37,908 nt of DNA. Source: Saprospiraceae bacterium (GTDB lineage Bacteria > Bacteroidota > Bacteroidia > Chitinophagales > Saprospiraceae). Shown one piece after another: positions 26,482-35,987 of the stretch (the first letter of the stretch is position 1; every line of letters starts with the position of its first letter). A program made the translations under genes and the position numbers. The notes below the pieces were generated by a model. It ran no database searches. It saw only the letters and a program-made list of their open reading frames with translations, and was not told the origin of the DNA. The DNA lies in assembly GCA_020630735.1 (NCBI GenBank), contig JAHDIP010000031.1, positions 1 to 37,908 of the forward strand. Direction: 5' to 3'.

Positions 26482-29400
26482 ATGAAACAATTAATCAACC
26501 AATTCTTGTTTATAATATTGTTCATCAACGCCATTCAAGCTCAACAGCTCTTAATAGGGACCGTCACCGATGGAGATAGTGCAGAAGCACTTATTGGTGC
26601 TACGATACTAGAAGTGGGTACGACTAATGGTACAACATCAGATATTGATGGTTCGTATTCGATTACACTTTCCAGTGCAGATGCTTCTATTGAAATCACT
26701 TATGTTGGTTATGAAAAACAAATCATTGCAGTAGCAGGTCAAAAAGTAATTGATGTACAACTTTTGGTTGGTGGTATTAATATGGACGAAGTAGTCGTTA
26801 CTGGTCTTGGTATCAAACGTCAAAAAAGAGAACTCGGCTACTCTACCGAAAAATTTAAAGGTGCGGACATTGCACGATCAAATGCTCCTAATCTCGTCAA
26901 TGCACTTAGTGGAAAATCGGCTGGTGTCAATGTCGTTAGTCCAAATGGCGTTGGTGGTGGAACAAGTCGAATTACCATTCGGGGAAATAATAATATCGAA
27001 GGAAATAACCAACCACTCATTATTGTAGATGGCGTGCCTTTAGAAAACGAACCTGGTTCGACAAGTATTGGTAGAGGAAAAGATTGGGGTTCTGCCATTA
27101 ATAACATCAACTCAGAAGATATTGAAAGTATCAATATTTTGAAAGGACCTACTGCCGCTGCCAAATACGGAACAAGAGGCGCTAATGGGGTTATTCTAAT
27201 CACGACAAAAAAAGGAAGTCCTAAAAAAGGATCTGGTGTAGAATATACCGTCACCTACAACTTAGCCAACCCATATCGTTATCGAGATGTTCAGAACACC
27301 TTTGGTGCAGGCGGACCGCTCAATCTTTTAGAACCAACGTTCAAAACAAATTCGGATGGAGAGTTCGTTTATCCTGCAAGTGTACATACGAGTAATGGAC
27401 CATATGGCAGACCTACTACTGAACAATTTGGTTTTTACTCAACAGGAATGTCTTGGGGACCAAAAATGGAAGGTCAAATGGTCAGATGGTGGGATGGTCA
27501 ATTACGCTCTTTCGATCCTCAACCTGATAATCTTAAACAGTTTTTTAGTAATGGTTCTACCTTAACAAATAATGTAAGTTTTACTAGAGGAAATGACCAA
27601 GGCTCTATTCGAGTTTCTTTAACAGCTCAAAACCATGACGCAGTAATTCCCAATTCTAACTTTCATCAATATACTGCAAACATTGGATCAACTTATAAAA
27701 TCAATGAAAAAATAAGCACAACTATTTCGATGTCTTATGTCAATTATAATCGAAAAAATAGTCCCTCTTTAGGCGATGATAATAATGCTTCTTTTGGTAA
27801 AGGAATTTTGTATAGCTGGCCACGGTCATATAAAGGCCTCGAAGAGACGTTGAACATCAATCCAGATGGAACCCGTTTTGAATATGATGGCAACTATCCT
27901 TTTACCTACACACCGAATCATCTTTGGTGGAACACCTATCATCAAAACACCTATCAAACCAAGAATAAAATGATCGGTAGTTTGGGCTTACAATATCAGC
28001 CTTTTGCTTGGCTAAACATTACAGGAAGAACAGGTATGGATTTTAATATCAATGAATTTGAAGAGCGTTTTGATCCAACTGATCTGACAGGCGTTAATGG
28101 TGCGAAATATAGCAATGAATTAGTGAGGGATCGAGTGCTCAATAATGAAGTATTGGTAACTGCTTTTAAAGATGGTATCTTCCATTCCAATTTTGATGTG
28201 AGCTTTTCTGTAGGAGGCAACCAATGGTCGAGAAGTCAATACGGCATAAAAGCTGAGGCTTCTAACTGGCAAAATCCGTCTTTATATACCTTCAATAATT
28301 ATGAAGAAATTAGAGAAGGAAATCTACCGTCAGAAATTCGTTTTGACAAAAAAATAAATTCCGTTTTTTCCTTTTTGAATCTTTCGTTTAGCGATTTTAT
28401 TTTTCTAGAATTATCAGGAAGAAATGATTGGTCTTCCTCTTTGCCCACAGAGAGCAATTCTTATTTTTACCCATCTGCTTCGCTTAGTTATATCTTGACG
28501 GAATCGTTTGATCTCGGAAAAACCCCGATCAGTTTTTTGAAGCTTCGTGCAGCTTATGCTCAAACAGCAAATGATACTGACCCTTTTTTACTCGACTTTA
28601 TTTATGAAACAGGCACTTTTGGAGGACAACAAACGGCCAGTTACCCAAATACGAAACCGCCAGTTTCTCTAAAACCTCAAACAGCTAATTCCTATGAAGT
28701 AGGTTTAACCGCTGGTCTGTTTAATGATAAACTCAACTTTGATTTCACTTATTATTACATCAAATCATTTGATCAAATTTTAGATTCACCTGTACCCACT
28801 TCTTCGGGGGTCAATGAAGTACGAATCAATAGTGGCATTTTAGAAAACTATGGTTTCGAATTAGGTATTAATGCTACTATTGTACAAAAACCAAGTTTCA
28901 GCATACAGACTGGCTTAAATTTAAGCCGTAATAGGAACTTTGTCCTTAGCCTTGGCGAAGGGGCAAAGACCTTAGAGTTAGATAATATTTGGGGATTGTT
29001 TGGACCCAATATTTCAGTTCAAGAAGGGCAAGAATATGGCACCATTTACGGCTACGATTATGTATACCACGAAGGTACAGGACAACCTATTTTGAATGAT
29101 GAAGGAACACATTATTTAGTCAGTAGTAATTTGATGCCTGTAGGAAACTCTTCACCTGATTTTATGGGAGGTTGGACATTGAGTGTTCGTTACAAACGTT
29201 TTTCCTTAAACACGTTAGTCGATGCAAAAATTGGTGGCGATATTTATGCTGGTTCCTATGTTATTGGTTTGCAAACAGGGCAAAGTCCCGAAACCTTAGT
29301 AGAGCGAACAGGTGGTGGACTACCTTACGAAGACCCAAGTGGCGAAGTCCGAAATATAGGAGTCATTTTACCTGGAGTATATAGCGACGGAACAGAAAAC

Positions 29401-29730
29401 AATACCGTTGTTCACCACTATTACAAATATATTCCGAATGCTGGTGGCTGGGGACAATTGTTAACGACGCCTGGGATTTTAGATAACACATGGGTAAAGA
29501 TGAGAGAGATTGCTTTTACTTATGACATCCCAACAAACATTACTAAAAAGCAACTCTTTCAAAAATTACAACTTTCTTTAGTAGGGCGTGATCTTTTTTA
29601 TTTCTACACTTCCCTACCCGACCGTATTAATCCTGAGGGGACAAATGGCGCAGGTAATGCACAAGGTCTCGAATGGGCTTCTTATCCTGGAATCAGAAGT
29701 TTTAGTTTACGTTTGTCAATTGGTTTGTAA
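26482..29730 (+). CDS. SusC/RagA family TonB-linked outer membrane transporter
   Basis: A 1082-residue TonB-dependent outer-membrane protein. A signal peptide (MKQLINQFLFIILFINAIQA) is followed by a carboxypeptidase-regulatory-like N-domain (GTVTDGDSAEALIGATIL), a TonB-box-like segment (DEVVVTGLGIKRQKRELGYS), the plug (NVVSPNGVGGGTSRITIRGN, INILKGPTAAAKYGTRGANG) and a 22-strand-type barrel ending SFSLRLSIGL. It should import a ligand bound by the adjacent SusD lipoprotein, using TonB energy. An AAAGGA sequence sits ~8 nt before the ATG. The SusD gene follows after an unusually long 246-nt spacer holding a repeat. No glycoside hydrolase or SusR/anti-sigma regulator is next to it, so the substrate cannot be assigned; peptides or glycans are both possible. 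Confidence 0.96.
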   Translation: MKQLINQFLFIILFINAIQAQQLLIGTVTDGDSAEALIGATILEVGTTNGTTSDIDGSYSITLSSADASIEITYVGYEKQIIAVAGQKVIDVQLLVGGINMDEVVVTGLGIKRQKRELGYSTEKFKGADIARSNAPNLVNALSGKSAGVNVVSPNGVGGGTSRITIRGNNNIEGNNQPLIIVDGVPLENEPGSTSIGRGKDWGSAINNINSEDIESINILKGPTAAAKYGTRGANGVILITTKKGSPKKGSGVEYTVTYNLANPYRYRDVQNTFGAGGPLNLLEPTFKTNSDGEFVYPASVHTSNGPYGRPTTEQFGFYSTGMSWGPKMEGQMVRWWDGQLRSFDPQPDNLKQFFSNGSTLTNNVSFTRGNDQGSIRVSLTAQNHDAVIPNSNFHQYTANIGSTYKINEKISTTISMSYVNYNRKNSPSLGDDNNASFGKGILYSWPRSYKGLEETLNINPDGTRFEYDGNYPFTYTPNHLWWNTYHQNTYQTKNKMIGSLGLQYQPFAWLNITGRTGMDFNINEFEERFDPTDLTGVNGAKYSNELVRDRVLNNEVLVTAFKDGIFHSNFDVSFSVGGNQWSRSQYGIKAEASNWQNPSLYTFNNYEEIREGNLPSEIRFDKKINSVFSFLNLSFSDFIFLELSGRNDWSSSLPTESNSYFYPSASLSYILTESFDLGKTPISFLKLRAAYAQTANDTDPFLLDFIYETGTFGGQQTASYPNTKPPVSLKPQTANSYEVGLTAGLFNDKLNFDFTYYYIKSFDQILDSPVPTSSGVNEVRINSGILENYGFELGINATIVQKPSFSIQTGLNLSRNRNFVLSLGEGAKTLELDNIWGLFGPNISVQEGQEYGTIYGYDYVYHEGTGQPILNDEGTHYLVSSNLMPVGNSSPDFMGGWTLSVRYKRFSLNTLVDAKIGGDIYAGSYVIGLQTGQSPETLVERTGGGLPYEDPSGEVRNIGVILPGVYSDGTENNTVVHHYYKYIPNAGGWGQLLTTPGILDNTWVKMREIAFTYDIPTNITKKQLFQKLQLSLVGRDLFYFYTSLPDRINPEGTNGAGNAQGLEWASYPGIRSFSLRLSIGL

Positions 29731-29828
29731 AAATATTTCATGCTAAAAAAGAGTACGTTATCGAAAACTATTCGGTGTAAGCTAATGAGTTAAAGTGACG
29801 AAGATATACCTACCGGTATTCGGTTTTC

Positions 29829-29900
29829 GGATCATCATAGGTAGCTAACGTTTGATTTTCAGTAGCTTTAATCGTTTGGCAATCCGAAAACCATTTTGGG
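29829..29900 (-). repeat. Copy B of a 72-bp dispersed repeat, between susC and susD
   Basis: Its reverse complement matches 18046-18117 at 59 of 72 positions with no gaps. In this copy the left flank adds a perfect 11-bp inverted repeat, ggttttcggat (29822-29832) against atccgaaaacc (29882-29892), with a 49-nt loop, so the mRNA between susC and susD could fold here. Copy A lacks that pairing. Confidence 0.75.
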
Positions 29901-29976
29901 TTCTGTATAGTTAAACAAAACAAAAATTTTAAACACACGAAACGTCCATCTGGTCTTGACTTAAAATAAAAAACAC

Positions 29977-31560
29977 ATGAAGTTTTTAAAATATAGCTAC
30001 CTTCTATTCCTTTTATGCCTTACTCAAAGTTGTGATAAAGGCTTCGAAGAACTCAATGTCGATCCTTTGTCTCCGACAGAAGCACAAGATGGTCCTATTT
30101 TCAATAGCATTGTAGAATCACTAAAGTTAGGTTGGAATAGACAACTGTTTTTACACAACGAAAAGTTGTATGACGTGACCGAATTAGCAGTTGTAACTGC
30201 TGCAACTTTTGGCAATGAAGAAAGTGGTGCTGAAGATGTTTGGTCAAATTATTATACCGCTTTAAGAAATGCAAGAGATTTGGAAAATCGCTTCGCTAAT
30301 TATTCTGGTGACTTTGATGCTACTAATATTGTCCGTGCACAATTAAAAATTCTAATGGCTTACAAAACGTTTCAAATCACAGATTTGTTTGGTTCTATCC
30401 CATACACAGAAGCAGGAAGAGCCTACGATGGAGATTTTATTCTTCGCCCTAAGTATGATGATCATGAATTGATTTACAAATCATTAATCGACGATCTTTT
30501 TTGGGCAGTTGATATTCTGAATAACAGTGGTACAACTACTTCCTCAGGAGAATCTTATTTAAGCTACGGATCTTTTGAAACGCTTTTTGGGAATAACTTG
30601 GGGCAATGGTCTACTTTTGCCAATTCTTTATTACTTCGATATTTAGTTCGCATTTATGATGTTGCTCCCGACTATGTTGCGCCAAAGGTAAAAGGTCTGA
30701 TTGATAACGGTGCAAATTTTATTACAGAAGGAGGAGATATTGTCATGTTACCTTCGGCACAAGGATGGTCAAATGAAGGAGTCAACTGGTCTTTTAGAGA
30801 GCATAACAAAGTACGAATGGGAAGTACAATTTGGAAGCTCATGACAGCCGATGATTCTGACGAAATCCTTGACCCTCGTTTAGCAATTTTCTATGAACCT
30901 AATAATGCTGGCGAATGGAAAGCCTTTCCTCAAATTCCCAACGAAGATACACCGCAATCTGGAGGCACTCCGTACTCTAATGCTAGAGATCAAAACTATG
31001 ACGATAAAGGTGCAGGCAATATCTATGCCTCTGTCAATTATTATTTAATTCGAGATGAAGACCATATTCCAGAAATATTGATGACTTCTGCCGAAGTACG
31101 ATTTTTATTATCAGAAATATTTTTACGTGGTATTGGGGTTGCTGCAGATGCTTCCAATGCTGATTTCAATTATCAATTAGGTATGTTAGAATCAATGAAA
31201 TTTTGGACAAATATTGTCGAGAATTCACAGATATGGGTCAATCGTCCATTCTTACCAACGATAGCAGAAATGTATGCAATTGTCACTCATCCAAAATATA
31301 GTTTAGCAGAAGTAGACGACGAAGCGAGCAAACTAGAACGTATTTATACCCAACGTTGGGTGGATACTTTTCGTCAACCTTGGGAAGCCTTTTCTTTACT
31401 TCGACGTACCAATAAGGTTCCAAGAGAAAAAACACAAAATACTTTTAATCGGTTCAAGTATCCACCTTCTGAATTAAACTTTAATGCCGAAAATTATAAT
31501 GCCCAACTTAGTAAAATGGGGGGTGATCTTAATACCGTTAAATTATGGTGGATGGACTAA
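29977..31560 (+). CDS. SusD/RagB family nutrient-binding outer membrane lipoprotein
   Basis: A 527-residue lipoprotein (MKFLKYSYLLFLLCLTQSC, lipobox Cys19) of the SusD-like group 2 type. The mature N-terminus CDKGFEELNVDPLSPTEAQD is characteristic of this group. It also has the TPR-type helical core (ILMAYKTFQITDLFGSIPYT, TFANSLLLRYLVRIYDVAPD) and the conserved end (RRTNKVPREKTQNTFNRFKY, PPSELNFNAENYNAQL). It caps the SusC barrel at the cell surface and delivers ligand to it. The length is typical. No terminator with a T-tract was found after it. Confidence 0.94.
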   Translation: MKFLKYSYLLFLLCLTQSCDKGFEELNVDPLSPTEAQDGPIFNSIVESLKLGWNRQLFLHNEKLYDVTELAVVTAATFGNEESGAEDVWSNYYTALRNARDLENRFANYSGDFDATNIVRAQLKILMAYKTFQITDLFGSIPYTEAGRAYDGDFILRPKYDDHELIYKSLIDDLFWAVDILNNSGTTTSSGESYLSYGSFETLFGNNLGQWSTFANSLLLRYLVRIYDVAPDYVAPKVKGLIDNGANFITEGGDIVMLPSAQGWSNEGVNWSFREHNKVRMGSTIWKLMTADDSDEILDPRLAIFYEPNNAGEWKAFPQIPNEDTPQSGGTPYSNARDQNYDDKGAGNIYASVNYYLIRDEDHIPEILMTSAEVRFLLSEIFLRGIGVAADASNADFNYQLGMLESMKFWTNIVENSQIWVNRPFLPTIAEMYAIVTHPKYSLAEVDDEASKLERIYTQRWVDTFRQPWEAFSLLRRTNKVPREKTQNTFNRFKYPPSELNFNAENYNAQLSKMGGDLNTVKLWWMD

Positions 31561-31904
31561 AAACGAATTCAATATATTGTTATTGAAATACCAACTTTTT
31601 CAGGAATCAATGCAAAAATCCAATTTTTGTGCTCTTTTTGAGTTTAGAACAACCTCATCTTTATATTTCAAAATTTATGTTTTAGTCCACTAGGCAAAAC
31701 GTTTACGATGCAGAGCGTCAGTCAAGGTTTTCGCAATAATTACATTCAACTAAGATTTTAGTTCGAAATTAATCAAGTAGTATTCAAACAACTTCTATAT
31801 GAAATATACGCTTAAAAAATTGAAGCCTACCTTTTTTTTACTTATTTTAGATATCACATGAAAAATAAGTAAAAAACGATTTAGTTTATTAATTTCATAA
31901 ACCG
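31561..31904. other. 344-nt gap between SusD and FG-GAP genes
   Basis: No supported gene. A weak 7-bp hairpin (ttcaata/tattgaa) lies just after the susD stop without a T-tract. A 20-codon frame at 31799-31861 begins like a signal peptide (MKYTLKKLKPTFFLLILDIT) but is probably chance or a remnant. The main structure is the AT-rich inverted repeat at 31834-31876. Confidence 0.5.
31834..31876. repeat. AT-rich 15-bp inverted repeat upstream of the FG-GAP gene
   Basis: Perfect arms ttttttacttatttt (31834-31848) and complement (31862-31876) around a 13-nt loop, ending 28 nt before the ATG at 31905. With T-runs on one side and A-runs on the other it could be a weak terminator in either direction or a leader structure. 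Confidence 0.5.
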
Positions 31905-34316
31905 ATGAAAAAAAATAAATTAAAAATATGGTCATGCTTTAAAGTTGCATCATTAGTTGTATGCCTCTTTACACTTTTTGTACATACAACTTATGCTCAA
32001 GGCTTTACTAATATCAGCAATGCATTGGATCTACCTCAGGCATTTAGAAATGGAGGTGGAGGTATTGGTGGTTATGGTGCAGGAATAAGTTTTGTAGACT
32101 TCAACCAAGATGGTTTAGATGACTTAACTATCCCTACAGGAAAAAACCAGCCGATTCTTTTTCTCTTAAATAATGGTAATGGATTTGATGAAATTCCTTC
32201 TTTAGTAGATGATTCGACTGAAATAAAACAAGTACTTTGGATTGACTATGACAACGATAGTGATCTCGATTTATATATTACCTCTAAATTTACCAATAAA
32301 CTTTACAAAAACACTGGTAATCTCAACCTAGTAGATATCACTGCTACTTGTGGATTTAACGATCCCGAAGCCATCTCTTATTGTGGATCATGGTTTGATT
32401 ATGACAGAGATGGATTACTTGATCTTTGCATTTCTCATCGTATCAATATCCTTGAAGGACATACTAAACTTTATAAAAACTTAGGCAATGACCAATTTCT
32501 AGATATTACTCCTGCAGTAGGACTTTCAAACATTGGAGTTAGTGTGTTATCTATGGCAGTTTTCGATATGAATAACGATGGCTGGGAAGATATTTTCCTC
32601 GGACAAGATTTTAGTATTGGTTGCATCTTAATGAAAAATAAAGGAGATGGCACCTTTGAAAATATATCTTATTCGAGCAACACAAATATCCAAAACGATT
32701 GCATGACAGTAACAGTTGGTGATTACAATAATGATGGTTGGATGGATCTTTACTTAACAGATACTAGTCAAGGAAATTCTTCCTTATTAGAAAATCAAGG
32801 CGATGAAACTTTCATCGAAAAAGCTGCGTTGAAAGGCGTTGACCTCGCTGGTAATTTTTGCTGGGGAAGTATTTTTATTGATGCAGATAATGATATGGAC
32901 CTCGATCTACATGTTTCGACTATAAGTCAAAGTTATTTTTTCGATAACCAAAATAATGGTCAAACATTTATAGATGCGACTACAATATGGGGCTTAGGTG
33001 ATGATGATAATTATAGCGTAGGTGCTGCTATAGGTGATCATAACAATGATGGTAAAACTGATTTTGTTGAAAACAATTACTTTCCTATTTCGCTTGTTAA
33101 TCCTTATCCTTATCAAGATTCATTAACTAGCTTTTGGCAAAATAATTTTACAGAAAACAACTATATCAATATAAATCTAGAAGGTACCGAGTCGAACAAA
33201 AAAGCTGTTGGTACAGTAACACATGTTTATGTTGAGGAAGTACATCAGATGCGGCGAGTAGGTTGTGGCGAAGGTTTCAGTTCACAAAATTCGTATACTC
33301 AATTTTTTGGTTTAGGTACCTTTACTCTTATAGATAGTATCATCGTAGAATGGCCTAGCGGATTAAAAACGACGCTTTCAAATATTGAAGGCAATCAACT
33401 ATTGTCTATCACAGAACCTAGTTTTGTACTTGGTTGTATTGATAGTTCTTCTTGCAATTACAATCCTTCAGCAAATATCGATGATGGTTCATGTTGGTAT
33501 CCTGATGCATATCTTGACTGTTTCGGAAATTGCTTAAATGATGTTGATGCTGATGGTATTTGTGATGAATTGGAAATTGCAGGTTGTACAGATTCTACTT
33601 CTTGCAACTACAATCCCAATGCTACTGATGATGACAACTCTTGCACCTACGCCCTACTTTATTATGACTGTAATGGCACCTGTATAAATGATACAGACGC
33701 TGATAACGTTTGCGATGAATTGGAAATTGCAGGTTGTATGGATACTACTGCTTGTAATTATAACAACCTTGCTACCGATGACGCTACCTGTTTTTATTTT
33801 GAAAACCATTCTATAGATGGCACACAAGAAGCTTTAAACTTAACACCTTATATTTATAACTATCCTTCTAATCCCTCAAGCGATTACTATTGGGAAATAA
33901 GTGGCGCAGATGGTAATATCATCAGTGGACAAGGAACGACAAGTATTGAAGTCATCTGGGATGGTATTGGTGAAAGCATTGTTAAAGTAACAGAAACAAA
34001 TGAAGGCTTGTGTGAAAATTCTAATGAACTTAACGTTACTATTTCAGAACTAGTAAATCAAAATACAGCCACAAATCCAAACGTTCTACTATATCCCAAC
34101 CCTGTAGAAAATCTATTACAGATTGACCTCAGTAGACGAACAGATGAAACGATTAATCTTCTCCTTTATGATATCAATGGACGCATACATTTGCAAAAAA
34201 CGTACTCATCAACTCCTATCTTTTTGGATATAAATCCCTTTGATAATGGTATTTACCAACTCCAATTAATCAACGGAACAGAGCAATATAGAGCCCAAGT
34301 GATTATTATTCATTAA
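31905..34316 (+). CDS. T9SS-sorted FG-GAP/VCBS and UnbV (ASPIC) domain protein with Cys-rich repeats
   Basis: An 803-residue secreted protein with a signal peptide (VASLVVCLFTLFVHTTYAQ). Residues ~45-400 hold seven FG-GAP/VCBS-type repeats with calcium-binding loops (DFNQDGLDD, DYDNDSDLD, DYDRDGLLD, DMNNDGWED, DYNNDGWMD, DADNDMDLD, DHNNDGKTD), a predicted seven-bladed propeller. A UnbV/ASPIC module follows (RRVGCGEGFSSQNSYTQFFG, DSIIVEWPSGLKTTL). Next are Cys-rich repeats GC-x-D-S-x-x-CNYNPxA with DADGICDELEIAGC linkers; the linker DNA repeats exactly over 25 bp (33564-33588 and 33714-33738). A PKD-like region and a sorting domain (LYPNPVENL) close it. Probably a surface binding protein; the ligand is unknown. 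Confidence 0.88.
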   Translation: MKKNKLKIWSCFKVASLVVCLFTLFVHTTYAQGFTNISNALDLPQAFRNGGGGIGGYGAGISFVDFNQDGLDDLTIPTGKNQPILFLLNNGNGFDEIPSLVDDSTEIKQVLWIDYDNDSDLDLYITSKFTNKLYKNTGNLNLVDITATCGFNDPEAISYCGSWFDYDRDGLLDLCISHRINILEGHTKLYKNLGNDQFLDITPAVGLSNIGVSVLSMAVFDMNNDGWEDIFLGQDFSIGCILMKNKGDGTFENISYSSNTNIQNDCMTVTVGDYNNDGWMDLYLTDTSQGNSSLLENQGDETFIEKAALKGVDLAGNFCWGSIFIDADNDMDLDLHVSTISQSYFFDNQNNGQTFIDATTIWGLGDDDNYSVGAAIGDHNNDGKTDFVENNYFPISLVNPYPYQDSLTSFWQNNFTENNYININLEGTESNKKAVGTVTHVYVEEVHQMRRVGCGEGFSSQNSYTQFFGLGTFTLIDSIIVEWPSGLKTTLSNIEGNQLLSITEPSFVLGCIDSSSCNYNPSANIDDGSCWYPDAYLDCFGNCLNDVDADGICDELEIAGCTDSTSCNYNPNATDDDNSCTYALLYYDCNGTCINDTDADNVCDELEIAGCMDTTACNYNNLATDDATCFYFENHSIDGTQEALNLTPYIYNYPSNPSSDYYWEISGADGNIISGQGTTSIEVIWDGIGESIVKVTETNEGLCENSNELNVTISELVNQNTATNPNVLLYPNPVENLLQIDLSRRTDETINLLLYDINGRIHLQKTYSSTPIFLDINPFDNGIYQLQLINGTEQYRAQVIIIH

Positions 34317-34396
34317 AAAAGAGCGGTTTTTCTTGAAAAAAGAATATTTATGCTGCATTATTTGCTTCAATAAGCTCCAAAATCTGTGTTTTTACG

Positions 34397-34404
34397 TATT
34401 TTTG
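34397..34404 (+). promoter_or_regulatory. -7 box of the acyl-CoA dehydrogenase gene
   Basis: TATTTTTG, an exact TAnnTTTG match, followed by GTGG as before rarA (22417-22424). It lies 73 nt before the ATG at 34478. No correctly spaced TTG. Confidence 0.4.
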
Positions 34405-34477
34405 TGGGCAATTTTGGAATGATATTTTCATATATAACTTATTTGCAATATTACTAACAACTTTAATTTCATTGAAT

Positions 34478-35626
34478 ATGACTGTTGCAGCAATAGAAAA
34501 TTTACAAATGATTGAGCAATCTGCAAAAGACTTTGCAGAACAACACATCCGCCCAGATATGATGGAATGGGATGAGAAACAACATTTTCCTGTTGACCTT
34601 ATGCACAAACTAGGAGAACAAGGCTTTTTGGGTGTGTTAGTTCCTGAAGAATATGGCGGTGCTGGTTTAGGCTATCAGGAGTATATCTCTGTTATTGTTG
34701 AAATCGCAAAAGTTTGTAGCTCTATTGGTTTATCTGTTGCAGCACACAATTCTCTTTGTACTGGTCATATTCTAGCCTTCGGAAACGAAGAACAAAAGAA
34801 AAAATACTTACCTCTTTTAGCAACTGGTGAATGGATCGGTGCTTGGGGACTGACAGAACCTAATACTGGTAGCGATGCTGGTCGTATGAAATGTGTAGCG
34901 GAAAAAGATGGTGATCACTATGTATTAAATGGTGCTAAAAACTGGATTACTCATGGTAAATCTGGAAATGTTGCTGTCGTTATTGCTCGTACTGGAGAAT
35001 TGCTAGATAGCCATGGTATGACCGCATTTATTGTAGAGCGTGGTACACCAGGTTTTTCTGCTGGTAAGAAAGAAAATAAATTAGGGATGCGTGCTTCTGA
35101 AACGGCTGAAATGATTTTTGATAATTGCCGCATACACGAAAGCCAGATGCTAGGAAAAGAAGGCGATGGTTTTATTCAAGCCATGAAAGTTTTAGATGGT
35201 GGCCGTATCTCTATTGCTGCTTTATCTTTAGGAATTGCAAAAGGTGCATACGAGGCTTCTGTAAAATATGCAAAAGAGCGTCACCAATTCGGAAAACCAA
35301 TCGCAAGTTTCCAAGGTATCAGTTTCAAAATTGCAGACATGGCTACTAAAATTCAAGCTGCTGAATTGTTGACTCGTCAAGCTGCTGATATGAAAAACAA
35401 AGGTCAGAAAATGACGAAAGAATCAGCTATTGCAAAATATTATGCTTCTGAAATTTGTGTTGAAATCTCAACCGATGCAGTACAAATTCATGGAGGTTAT
35501 GGATATACAAAAGATTTTCCTGTAGAAAAATTCTACCGTGATTCTAAACTTTGTACTATTGGTGAAGGAACATCAGAAATTCAAAAATTAGTCATCTCTA
35601 GAGAAATCCTAAAAGGAAATATCTAA
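34478..35626 (+). CDS. Acyl-CoA dehydrogenase (FAD, beta-oxidation or branched-chain type)
   Basis: A 382-residue flavoenzyme that introduces the alpha-beta double bond in an acyl-CoA and passes electrons to an electron-transfer flavoprotein, acting in the cytoplasm. Signatures are GAWGLTEPNTGSDAGRMK for flavin/substrate binding, GNVAVVIARTG, RHQFGKPIASFQGISFKIAD, and VQIHGGYGYTKDFPVEKFYR. The catalytic base is Glu363 in GEGTSEIQK, at the C-terminal position used by short/medium-chain enzymes. ATG 34478 is preferred over an in-frame TTG at 34472. Neighbours give no pathway clue. It is followed by a strong terminator, so it is monocistronic. Chain-length preference cannot be read. Confidence 0.95.
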   Translation: MTVAAIENLQMIEQSAKDFAEQHIRPDMMEWDEKQHFPVDLMHKLGEQGFLGVLVPEEYGGAGLGYQEYISVIVEIAKVCSSIGLSVAAHNSLCTGHILAFGNEEQKKKYLPLLATGEWIGAWGLTEPNTGSDAGRMKCVAEKDGDHYVLNGAKNWITHGKSGNVAVVIARTGELLDSHGMTAFIVERGTPGFSAGKKENKLGMRASETAEMIFDNCRIHESQMLGKEGDGFIQAMKVLDGGRISIAALSLGIAKGAYEASVKYAKERHQFGKPIASFQGISFKIADMATKIQAAELLTRQAADMKNKGQKMTKESAIAKYYASEICVEISTDAVQIHGGYGYTKDFPVEKFYRDSKLCTIGEGTSEIQKLVISREILKGNI

Positions 35627-35647
35627 GACCTGATATATAGAACTTTA

Positions 35648-35681
35648 AAAATCCTCTTGCACTTGCAAGGGGATTTTTTTT
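35648..35681 (+). terminator. Strong terminator after acyl-CoA dehydrogenase
   Basis: A 13-bp stem aaaatcctcttgc (35648-35660) with gcaaggggatttt (35665-35677, one G-T pair), a 4-nt loop and an 8-T run at 35674-35681. It begins 22 nt after the stop codon. Confidence 0.9.
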
Positions 35682-35744
35682 GACCCCTCCCCTATTTATT
35701 CGCCTCTCACCAAAAATGGTTATAAGGAAATACTAAAAATAGTA

Positions 35745-35775
35745 TTGGATCAATTATCAGCTTGCTCTATCTTTG
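35745..35775 (+). promoter_or_regulatory. Bacteroidota-type promoter upstream of the protease operon
   Basis: TTG (35745-35747), exactly 20 nt, then TATCTTTG (35768-35775): a full match to TTG-N17-23-TAnnTTTG. Transcription would begin near 35782, leaving a ~205-nt leader before the protease ATG at 35988. Confidence 0.6.
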
Positions 35776-35987
35776 TATTGTCAATAGAGTAGAAGAAAAA
35801 CGATAAATAAAAGTAAGTAATAGTAGTCAAAAAAGAAACTGCATTATCCCAATAGTATTTTTAAAAGAAAATGTTATCTTTAATTAAGCTCTACTTTTAC
35901 ACTACCCAACTCATCTACCAACAACTACTTTTTTATCTACGTTTTTTTGTCTAATTCTACCCTTTTTATCATAAAAAATGAAACCAA

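Larger units (their letters stand above)
35627..35987. other. 361-nt gap with terminator, strong promoter match and long leader
   Basis: It holds the terminator at 35648-35681, the promoter at 35745-35775, then ~205 nt of AT-rich leader before the protease gene. A second near-match TATCTTTA occurs around 35873-35880 and could start a shorter transcript. A 22-codon frame from ATG 35978 overlaps the protease start in another frame. Confidence 0.6.

Noticed and set aside
26838-27254. 138-codon antisense frame within the SusC gene
   Set aside because: It overlaps the well-conserved plug domain on the other strand, has no start signals, and resembles no protein.
31784-31795. caaacaacttc near 31790 as a solo end of the 163-bp palindromic element
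   Set aside because: Only about 9-10 bases match the 19-bp end, and no second end is nearby.
31799-31861. 20-codon frame MKYTLKKLKPTFFLLILDIT
   Set aside because: It looks like a bare signal peptide, has no downstream protein, and its second half is the inverted repeat; likely chance or remnant.
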